From Catonia carolina (lineage: Eukaryota; Arthropoda; Insecta; Hemiptera; Achilidae): a DNA stretch of 64,000 nt. The position numbers were made by a program, and so were the translations under genes. Below the pieces are notes generated by a model. The model was not told the DNA's origin. It saw only the letters and a program-made list of their open reading frames with translations, and searched no databases. Positions 45,601-57,600 of the stretch are shown here, in pieces. Positions within the stretch are counted from its first letter, which is position 1; each line of letters begins with the position of its first letter. The DNA is taken from the NCBI GenBank assembly GCA_035578175.1, contig JAQMRL010000008.1, forward strand, positions 13,351,541 to 13,415,540. The letters run 5' to 3'.

Positions 45601-48600
45601 CTTCACCGTCTGCATTAGCAGTAATTGCAGAACAGTCGGACGTAACGAAAAAAAGGCAGGTTTTTAATTTTCTACAACTTAAATTACACTTGCTTCCTAA
45701 AATGCATAATATGCATTTTAATATGCCTATTTATTATTTATATTTTAATATGCCTTATGTCATAAGGCCACCATCTAACAAAAACCATTTTTGTTCCTCA
45801 AGAATTTTACCAGACATGGTCTTGTAGAACATAAAACATCTTGTAGACATGGTCACTGTCTTGTAGAACATAAAAAATGTAGTAAAGGAGGGATTTTTAA
45901 AAAAAAATTGTAGGAGCAGTTTTTAAGGGAATTGCAAACACTTGAAAAATTGCATGAATAAACTACTGTTTCCGGTTGACCAATTTTGATGAAAATGTTC
46001 ATGTCAGTTTCCCCTTGTGGTATTTAATTTTAGTTTAAAATTTCAACTTGATACCCTATACTGTTGTTAAAATATTATTGATTTGCAGACATACACCAAT
46101 CGCTAAAATCATGTTTTATTTTTTTTGGTTAGGGGGCCTGGAAACGTGTATTTTCAGTGAATACACTATTTTAAAAAATCAACAAGAATTCAACACTTTC
46201 CATCCTATTTATTCGTATAAGGCAAGCGAAAGTAAAAAAAAACAATAATTAACCATATGCCACATTAACATTTCTAACAGATAAGTTTCAAAATTTTGGG
46301 ACGCTACAAAATTTTGAATTCTCAATGTGGGTGGTGGGTAAAAACGTTTGAGAATCTATGGCCTAAACCATGGTGGATGATGATTTAATTAGTCTGTTAT
46401 ATGTTTAGGTATACAATGTCCACATAGAGGTGCTGTTTTTTCCTACACTTGGAGACATAAAGCATATCCTTATGGATCAGATGATAGAGAAGCTTGCAAT
46501 GTATTCTTCGTATGGGAAATGTTACGACCTCTTCTGAAAGGTAAGACTTATTTAAGGTGTTTAAAATTATATAACTAACGGGTGTTTTATTAAGGAACCC
46601 TGATGATAAGAAGATAGAAGTAATACATCGGTAAATTTTCTGTCCCCCAATTGGTATGTTGGCAACAGTGTACTCAAGGCCAACTACCTAAGACAGTTAA
46701 AATGTTCCAGTCAAGCATTAGTGTGATGACTGCAGTCGTTTCGTTATATTGTGTCAGCAATGGTTTTTTCCAAGGAAGAACATGTGTTTATTGTAGAGAC
46801 TTACATAGCGAGTAAATCTTACAAATGTGTGCAAGATAAGTTTTAGTTGAAATTTCCCCGTTCTGCTGTTTCGAATAAATCATCAGTATTGCATTTGATA
46901 AATAAATTCCGTAGAACTGGGAGTGTACTCGATGAGAAACCACCTCGCCAGCCAACGAAGTTAACCACGGAAGTTCTTAAAGAATTGAAAAATCGTTTGA
47001 CTCAATCACCTAAAAAATCGCTTAGAAGATTATCATCGCAAGGTGGGCTAATATTAACTACTCTTTTCAGAGCTACGAAAATGTTACATTTGCATCCTTA
47101 TCGTATTGGCGTAACTCATGAACTGAAAGCTACAGACCATCAGAAACGATTACAATATTGTCGGTGGTTTCGATTTTTGGTTGAAGAAAATGGTATTCAA
47201 TTGTTGGATCATTTTTATTTTAGTGATAGGCCCTAAGGCTTGGTTTCATTTAGATGGCTATGTGAATAGTCAGAACTGTAGAATATGGAGTGCAACAAAT
47301 CCTCATGCTTTCCATGAAAAAGCATTGCACTCACGTAAAATTGGTGTTTGGTTATGGAAAGAAAGCATGAGAATTTGTTCTTCCTTGGGAAAACCATTGC
47401 TGACACAATATAACGAAACGACTGCTGTCATCACACTAATGCTTGACTGGAACATTTTAACTGTCTTAGGTAGTTGGCCTGGAGTACACTGTTGGGAACA
47501 TACCAATTGGTGTAAACATATGCTATTGGATTGTTGATATCTAGTTTACTTTTCATGGTGTTGTGTTTTTAGTACAACGTGTTGAAGTGCTAGTGACGAT
47601 TTTTGTAATGTGCGATATTCTGAGCAAAAATACAACGGAAAATTTTGTGTGAAACTTTCACAGAAACATTTGAACTTTTAAAACAAGCTTATGGAGATGA
47701 TTTTCTGAGTTGTATGCAATGTTTTGAATGGTTTTCTCAATTTAAAAGTGGTCGCCATTCAATTGAAGGTGACCGTCGACCAGAAAGGACTTCAACTGAC
47801 GACAATCATGTTAGGAAAATCCATGAATATCTAGCGTGCAAATCACTAATTGACTGTCGGAGAACTTTCAGAAAAGGTTGGCATCTCAATTGTATCATGC
47901 TATGAAATTTTGACTGGAAAATTGAATTTGCATCGAGTTGCAGCGAAGTTTGTTCCCCGTTTGATGGCTGTACAGCAAAAAGAACATCATGTTGACGTTT
48001 GTCGGCAAATTCTTGAACAAGCCAATGATGATGCTAAATTCACGCGAAGGATCATAACGGGAGACGAAAGCTGGGTTTATGGCTAGAACATTGAGACCAA
48101 AGTGCAATCTTCACAATGGGTTGGCAAAAATTTCACATTACAAAAATTGTCGCTAGCACTGAAACACATCATACTAAAAACACTACAACATGAAAAGTAA
48201 ATGAGATATCAACAACCCAAGAACATGTGTTTACAAAAGAAATGATGTAGAACAGTGTGCTCCCAACTGCACGTCGCTAAATATCCCCGTTAGCGCGTAA
48301 TTCAAAAAGTTCGGTTATTGTTTGAATAGACCTCTCTTACATATGATATGTTTTGCATATATAATGATATATGAGGATAATATGTCATACATGTCATCCT
48401 CATTTCATTGGGTATTGTGGTTGCTTATTGTTCTTAAAGTGTTGTGCAGCAGCAAGAGTAGTTTAGAAGAGATGGGTAAAAGTAGGCAACGAAAATATAC
48501 AGGAAGTTGGGGAATTCTGCTATCTAGGGAGTAAAATAACAATGAATGGTAAAAGCACAAGTGATATCAAAAGTAGAATTGCTCAAGCTAGAAAAGCCTT

Positions 48601-51600
48601 TGAAATGAAAAACAGCTTACTGACTACAAACATTGACTTACAGATTAGGAAAAATTTCTTTAAACACTATGTTTGGAGTGTAGCATTATACGGGAGTGAA
48701 ACATGGGTGATAGGGGTGTAGAAAGGAAGAGCTTTTGAAATGTGGTGTTATAGGAAAATGTTAAAGATTACGTGGGTCGACAAATAAGTTATTTAGAGGT
48801 TCTTAGGCGAGTGGATGAAAAAAGAAGTATATGAAAACATCTTACCAAAAGAAGGGATAGGCTAGTGGGGCATATCCTAAGACATCCAGGTATTAGTCTA
48901 TCAATAATGGAGGATAATATTGAGGGAGTGAATTGTAGAGGGAAGCAAGGGTTAGAATATATAAAGCAAATTACCAAAGATGTAGGGTGTTACAGGTATG
49001 TAGATATGAAATGACTTCGGCAAGATAGAACAGCTTGGAGAACTGCATCAAACCAGTCAAGAGACTGATGAAAAAATAAATTGTTTTTAAATTTAACAGA
49101 TTACAACATACATAAGCCATTAAAAAATATATATTTTCCGGATGGGAATTGAGTCAAGTAATGGCATACTGTATATCATAAACAACCTATACTTTGGGTT
49201 TTTTAACTAATACCAGAGCTTCTTTTGGAAAAAAGATGAAATAATAAAATTTGATGAAGAAAGGTGTAAATTTTTGTGATTTTTGGGCTGCCACAACGTC
49301 CCAGTTCGCCTCTCAGGTGACTGTAAAGTTGATGAAGTATAAAAATAGGTCAAAGAATGCAGTAGGATCTGCTTTAGCTGTAGTAATTCTGTTCCTAATA
49401 TTTGATTGTGTCAGGTATACTGTATCAGTCGTCTTTGACTTACATCATCATGGTTCCAATACAATGGAAGACAGCAAGGATAATCTTTTTTCACTCAGTT
49501 GGTATTTCTGTGTCGGTACTATCAGGGATTTTGTATAAGTACCATTCAGCACGTGTACCGAGTTATACTGGGAACAGAAAAACCCACTTCAATCCAAGAT
49601 TAATTCCAGGATGTTCAGCTTAACAGTAGAGCACAAGATCAATTAAAGAGTCTAAAGCAGTTTATGTTGCATATGTAACACTTTGAAGACTGACTTTTTA
49701 CTTTCTCTTGCCTATATGAATATATAGGAAGGAAAGTATTGTTTTCATGTCGATTTTTCGAAATCGAGTTTTCACCGTATCTATACGTTTTCAGACCCCC
49801 TGGACCCAAAAAACATGTTTTTAGCGATTGGTCTGTGTGTGTGTGTGTGTGTGCTGTGTGTGAACAGAATATCTCAAGAACGGAACATCGTACGAACTTG
49901 AAACTTGAAACTTAAGTTACATACCACTACCGGACGCGACACGAACATTTTCATCAAAATCGGTCAACCGGAAGTAGTAGTTTATTCGTATAATTTTTCA
50001 GTTTTTTGCGATTTTCTCAAAAACTGGTGCTACGATTTTTTTTAAAATCGCCTATTTTACTCAATGTTTTATTCTCTACAAGATAGGGTAGGCGCCATGT
50101 TTGCTGAAATTCTCGGTGAGGCTGTTTTCACGTAAAAACGTTGTTTTTTTAAGATTACGGCTTTAATATAAATTTTAGCGCAAAACGTTATATAATAAAA
50201 GTTGTAGAGAATTTAAAAACCTACAACTTCTGTTTCAAACATTTTTTTGTATAACGCTTAGTTTAGCGGTAATTTGCGATTTTCTGTTTTTTTTCTCACG
50301 AAAACGTGAGAAAAATCGATTTTTTGTAACATTTCGGTCTTAGTATGCATTTTACGACAAAAGTGTATATAATTAAATTTATAGAAAATTAAAAGATCTA
50401 CAACTTTTGTTTAGAGCATTTTTCTCTACAGAGCCTAGTTTAGCGTGAAAGCGTGATTTTCCGTATTTTTAAGCCAAACTGAGTTCGATTGTCATTTTGC
50501 GTCATTCACTCATGATTAAAATAAGGTTATGTTTTTGAGGTTAGTTTTTGTTCATTTCTAATGTTTTAATACTAATGTTAGGTTTATTGTTAATTATTTG
50601 CATTGGCAAGAGAAAGTTGTGTGAGTGTTTCACACCAGATTTTTTTTGTAGTTTTGCCCCTGTGGACTGCCATTTTTCAGGGATTTTCAAAAAATTGTAA
50701 CAAATCAACCGTTGGTCATAAATTCAAAAAGTAAGAATTAAATTAAAGATCATAATTAGTAGGTTACTTTTCATTTATTAGGTCATTAGGGTTACTTACA
50801 GTATAATAATAAAGATGTTTGACTGAAGAGAGGTTTGTTTTCTTGAATTAAAAAGAATTTTCACCATATATTGATAATAATTATATAAGAATAATAAAAT
50901 AATTATATGAGTTTAATTCTTACAAACTAATTACCTATTTCTTAATACCTATTTTTACTTTCTCTTGCCTATATGAATATATAGGAAGGAAAGTATTGTT
51001 TTCATATCGATTTTTCGAAATCGAGTTTTCACCGGATCTATACGTTTTTAGACCCCCTGAACCCAAAAAACATGTTTTTAGCGATTGGTCTGTGTGTGTG
51101 TGTGTGTGTGTGTGTCTGTGTGTGAACAGAATATCTCAAGAACGGAACATCGTACGAACTTGAAACTTGAAACTTAAGTTACATACCACTACCGGACGCG
51201 ACACGAACATTTTCATCAAAATCGGTCAACCGGAAGTAGTAGTTTATTCGTATAATTTTTCAGTTTTTTGCGATTTTCTCAAAAACTGGTCCTACGATTT
51301 TTTGTAAAATTGCCTATTTTACTCAATTTTTTATTCTCTACAAGATTGGGTAGGCCCCATGTTTGCTGAAATTCTCGGTGAGGTTGTTTTCACGTAAAAA
51401 CGTTGTTTTTTTAAGATTACGGCTTTAATATAAATTTTAGCGCAAAAACTTATATAATAAAAGTTGTAAAGAATTTAAAAACCTACAACTTTTGTTTCAA
51501 ACATTTTTTTGTATAACGCTTAGTTTAGCGGTAATTTGCGATTTTCTGTTTTTTTTCTCACGAAAACGTGAGAAAAATCGATTTTTTTAACATTTCAGTC

Positions 51601-54600
51601 TTAGTATGCATTTTACGACAAAAGTGTATATAATTAAATTTATAGAAAATTAAAAGATCTACAACTTTTGTTTAGAGCATTTTTCTCTACAGAGCCTAGT
51701 TTAGCGTGAAAGCGTGATTTTCCGTATTTTTAAGCCAAACTGAGTTCGATTGTCATTTTGCGTCATTCACTCATGATTAAAATAAGGTTATGTTTTTGAG
51801 GTTAGTTTTTGTTCATTTCTAATGTTTTAATACTAATGTTAGGTTTATTGTTAATTATTTGCATTGGCAAGAGAAAGTTGTGTGAGTGTTTCACACCAGA
51901 TTTTTAATAACCAATTTACTTTTTTATTTCTTAAGTAAAATTAAAAAGAAACTAAGTATTATAATAACGAACTAATAAATAACAACAACACGCAGAAGTA
52001 CCGGCAGATCGCTTGCTCACGCTTGATAACATTGATGCTGTAAAAGTCGATATATTCAATAATCTGACAGCATTAGGACTATGAGTGTACTCTGTTAGAT
52101 TCAGAATGAACTAAATTAAGTGACAGCATAGATGGCAATCATATACAATACAAGGTAATGGATATGAAACCAAGTGCAATAGGCGCCCGTATCGTATACG
52201 GGTACCGTCCAGAAGTGTTAAAGAGGATGATCTGTTTCAAATGATTTCAGGTATGCCGTTATACGTAATACCAGATGATGTGATATACGATCCACCTCGT
52301 TTAGCTGAATTTATAAGACAATTTAAAATCACAAGAATGTTATTCACACCATCATTGATGCAAGCTGTTTTGGAATTCCAGGGATTGGATTTAAAAAATT
52401 CTTTTAAAAGTTTTAGGTATCTATCTATCTATTTATTAAAATGACTTAAATAATTGAATCGTGCATTTCCAAAATGCTTTAAGTGCCATTTTGGGTGAAA
52501 TGTGTTTTGTTAAAAAAACAAGTTCTAATAGTATATTTAACAAAGCTGCAATCGATTGTCTCCCTATTACTGATGCTAGGGACAAAAATTTGAACTCTAG
52601 AAACAGTTGTTCAGGTCAAAACATTGTAACCCAATAGTCATGGGACGGCACAGTAAAATAGGTGAGCTAGCACACCCCACTCCGCACACTTGAGTGAACG
52701 GCACAGAGCATGCCGTACAATTGAACGATGAGACGGGGTGAACTGTGGCAGTGAGCTAGTAGATTCTAATACGTACAGCACTGAGCTGAGCTATATGAAT
52801 AAACTGACAGTGAGTCGAGCTGAGGGTGACTTTCGCTCACTCCTTCGCACACAGCATGTTGTGTTTGCACGTGCGTCAACCTGAACGATCATACATCCCT
52901 TTCCACAAATAAATGTTTGTCGTGTCTTATCTTTGTTTCGTACGCACGTGGTAAAATTGTTACTGTACAGTACAATGGTATTTTACAACCACTTGTCTCA
53001 GGGTTGTAGTAGTATAGTATGAAAGAATAATGACCCCTCTCCACACCCTCTCAAACAGAGGCAGAGTTTGGTACGATATGTATACTTTCCATGCAGCGTT
53101 TAGGTAGCCCTTGCTATGATGCGACTAGAGAAAAGTGGTTTAATCGTGGAGGGAGTGTACAAGTCAGCTCTGTGCGGAGAGCGTGCTGCGTGGGGAGAAA
53201 CGCTCGGTGTGCTGGTCATTCAAAATAAAAGGTGGTAGCTCACTGCTCAGTTAAAAGAGCTAGCTCTTTTGTGCAACTCGCTCATGAGCATCACATCTTT
53301 ATAACCTAAATTTGTTTATTTTATCTGCAAAATTTTGTTTTTGTCATGTACTACGTTGCGGAATGCATAATTCAATTTTTCATAGTTTGCTTTAAGGTTA
53401 GTCCATAAAGATTATTGCTTATTTATTTACAATACTGTTTTACTTTCAAGTTTCTTTAAAATGTTTTAAGTGGTGGTTGTTTTAAATGCATGGAACAGCA
53501 GAGCTCATCGACCATGAAACGCATTATCGAGATAGTTTTATAATTGACTTACTTCATTAGATCTTACTTAAAAATTACATTCAATTATTACTTTCTCTTG
53601 TCCAATTTAAATGTATAGAGAAGGAAAGTATTGTTTTCAGGTCGATTTTTTTAAATCGAGTTTTTGCTGGAAATACAGGTTTCCAGGCCCCATGAATGCA
53701 AATCATGTTTTTACTGATTTGACTGTATGTGAACAAAAAATCTGAAGAACAAAATAGCATACAAAGTTGAAACTTGGAACTTACATTAAGTCCCAAAAGG
53801 GGACCCGACACAAATATTTTCATTAAAATTAGTTAACTGGAAATAGTAGTTTATTCATGGAATTTTCTCAAAAATGACATGATTTTTTTTAAAATTGCCT
53901 CATGTACTACATTTTATGTGCTTTACAAGATAGGGTAAAGCACCCATATCTGCTGAAATTCGTGGGGCTATGCTCTCATGGTAAATTTTTTTTAAGATTG
54001 CGGTCTTAATAGGCATTTCAGAGCAAAATCATACAGTCAAAGTTGTTGGAAATTAGAAGACCTACGTACAACTTTTATTTCAAGAATTTTTTCTACAGAG
54101 TCTAGTTTAGCATCAATTATTAGTGATTTTTTTTTTGTATTTTTAAGTGGAACAGAGGTTGACATTCATTTTACATCATTTAATATGATTAAACATAGGT
54201 TATAAATGTTTAATTTATTTACATTGGTAAGAGTCATGCGATTGTTTCACGCCAAATTTTTTTTATTAATTAAAATGTGTGTTTACAGAGAGATTATCTT
54301 TTGTGGTGAAGTTGTGACAACTGCCTTAAGAGATAGGGTTGCTAATTTACTGCCATGGATCCGTTTATTGAATTTGTACAGTATTTCGGAATGTCATGAT
54401 GTTGCTAATTCTGGTAAGTGTTTACAATTATCATATTCAACTGTTTCAGTGTCGAAGCAATATTTAAAAGTTTGAGCCATTTAATTTGAATAAGGGTGTA
54501 CAAAAAGTGCCAGCCCTTATTTCGAAATTTTGCAGGTGTAAGCCTACCATTGTCAACCCAAATTTCAACGTTACAGAAAAATAAAATTTCCTGTTAAAAA

Positions 54601-57600
54601 TTAATTTTTTTTGTTCATAAAAAAATCTTTCCAACACTAAAATATTCGAAATTTTTTTAGTTTATTTAAAGTCGCATCGACAGCTTGGTCATTAGCAGCT
54701 ACTGTGGGTTTTGGTACCTTAACGGTGGTTTTAACATATTAAAATTTCCAGACCCTAGCTGGGAATCAAACCCGGGATCTTTCGCTTTGCAGGCTAGCGC
54801 ACTAGTCACTAGGCCACGGAGGCAGTTTCAAAATACATTGTCTTCTTCTTACTATCAAGGATTAGGCATAAGCCTGTTCCAAACTCACAAACCATCCTGT
54901 ACGTCTACACAAACACTGTACATCTCGACTACTGCCATCTTCTTCGAAGTCTTCCCACCTCCCTTCTTCCAACTGGAACAATTCCATCACTTTTAGAGGT
55001 ATTCTCTCCTCTGGCATCGGTTCCAAATGTTGCCTCCATTGATTCCGGTACTCCTCCACTTTTTCATTCAAGCTAAGTACACCCAACTCGGATCTAATTT
55101 CCTCGTTGTGTATTAGATCCAGCCTCGAGCAGCCCTTCACTCTTCTTAAAAACCTCATTTCAGCTGCTTTGATCCTACTTTCTTGGCGTTTTGTGGTAAC
55201 CCATGACTCACTTCCATAAAGAAGGACTGGGGCTGCCATTACCTTGTAGAACTTCAGTACTGTATCTGTTATAGCTCTGTTACCCAGTGTCCTGTTAATG
55301 GTACCACAAATAGCTTGAAATTTATTTATTTTATTTTCAACATCCAAGTCCCTATCAAAGCTCACATCGCAGCCCAGATAGTTATAGTGAGACACTTGAT
55401 CTAATACTACATTGTCTAGAACAATCTTTGAACAAGTGGGATACTTCCCTCTGAATGCCATAACCTTTGATTTAGCAACCGAAATACATTATTCAATTAA
55501 TTTTTGTTTAAAAGTTTTTTTGTAAATGCTCGGTTATCCAGACGTTGGCGCTTTATCCATAACTTATGTACGTCCGGTAAACCGGATTTTGTCACTACAT
55601 AGAATACATCGACGTCCTGTTTTCCGAATGTTGGTACTGAGAGGGTTAATTTATTTCTAATAATAATTATTGGTAAATACTTCTTTCATATTTTGAACCT
55701 TTATAAGGTGCTTCTTCTTCTCCTCCTCTCCTTCTCTCCTCTCTTCCTCCTATTAAAACTTGATCATCAGCAAATAAAAAGGTTTTCAGGGAGATATCAT
55801 GACATTATCAATGGTGGATTGTTAAACTATTTTTCTTTCTCTTAAAAGGTGCTTCATAATTAACTAATTTTAATTATAAATTAGCTGTATGTGTTTGTTT
55901 TGTCTTTATATTTCCATATATTGTTACTTATCCGTATTGTGATGTTTTTCTTGCTCCACAGATATCTCGAAACCAAATTGCGGTGAACCAAGAAAATTTT
56001 GTCCAGTTGGGAAAATATTTCCACTTGTACATATTGTCGTAATGGACGAGGAAAAGAATGTTAAAAATGTCGGAGAACCTGGTGAGGTAATATAGACTCA
56101 ACACTTTTCATTAAATATATTAAGTTCTCGTCAATTCTAACTTAATTTTTCTCAAGCAGATTGAATTAATAATTTCTTTATTCTATAGCATGTAGTACTA
56201 TTACTGGAAGAGAAAATAATCTGATTGGTAGTTTTTCTGGATGTAACACCCAAGCACTAGATTAAGTGTGGCATATGTATTTTTCGTACAAATTAGAATG
56301 AATGCTACCAGTAAGTCACTCTTAAGAGTTTACTCTCATATAAACAACAATTTCTTAAATAATTTTGTACATAGTTGGTACATCAATATTTCCTGTCCTA
56401 TTTCTTAAGCTATTGTGGATACTGAAATACCCAAGAAAATTTGACATAGGCAGGACACTAACCTGCTGCACAGTCCCCCATCCAGGAATTTTTTTTTTTT
56501 GTTGGTTTAACGTCTGACTGTTCTGCAATTACTGCTAATGCAGACGGTGAAGGATGAAATGATTTTTTGTAACGTATGAAAATATGCCGTGCCTGAATGG
56601 GATTCGAACCCAAGACCGCATGATGAGAGGCGAGCACGTTACCAACTACGCCAATGCGGTCGGCCCCACCCAGGAAGACCAGGGACTTTTCTGTCTGGGT
56701 ATATAATTTGTAGTATAACATTGGCACTTGAAAGGAAAAAGGCCCAAACTGATACTTAAATGTATCTAATAACGGGCGTTTCATTAAGGACGCAACCCTG
56801 ATTATAAGAAGATAGAAGTAATACATCGGTAAATTTTCTGTCCCACAATTATTGGTATGTTGGTAATAGTATACTCAAGGCCAACTACCTAAGACAGTTA
56901 AAATGTTCCAGTCAAGTATTAGTGTGTTGACAGCAGTCGTTTCGTTATATTGTGTCAGCCATGGTTTTTTCCAAGGAAGAACACGTGTTTATTGTAGAGA
57001 CTTACATAGCGAGTAAATCTTACAAATGTGTGCAAGGTAAGTTTCAGTTGAAATTTCCCCGTTCTGCCGTTCCGAATAAATCGTCAATATTGTGTTTGAT
57101 AAATCAATTTCGTAGAACTGGGAGTGTACTCGATGAGAAACCACCTCGCCAGCCAACAAAGTTAACCGTGGAAGTTCTCGAAGATTTGAAAAATCGTTTG
57201 ACTCAATCACGTAAAAAAATTACGCCAACGCGATAAGGATGTAAATGTAACTTTTTTGTAGCTCTGAAAACAGTAGTTAATGTTAGCCCAGCTTGCAATG
57301 ATAATCTTCTAAGCGATTTTTTAGGTGATTAAGTCAAACGATGTCACCACATTAATGCTTGACTGGAACATTTTAACTGTCTTAGATAGTTGGTCTTGAG
57401 TACACTGTTGCCAACATACCAATTGGGGGACAGAATATTTACCGATGTCTTCAGGGTTGCGTCCTTAATAAAACACCCGTTATTTATATATTATGGAAGT
57501 GAGGCCTGAGTGTGAAGGCAGAAGTATGAGATTTCGATCCAGTCTGCTGGAATTCTTTTTACTTTCTCTTGCCTTTATGAATATATAGTATAGAAAGGAA

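Noticed and set aside
49251..49623. Two overlapping frames as a small membrane protein gene
   Set aside because: Hydrophobic but without motif, splice or codon support; intronic AT-rich DNA gives such frames by chance.
40782..55461. Treating LINE C-terminal frames as separate host genes
   Set aside because: They share YGSETW and KRQES-type blocks with RT-bearing copies and sit inside target duplications.
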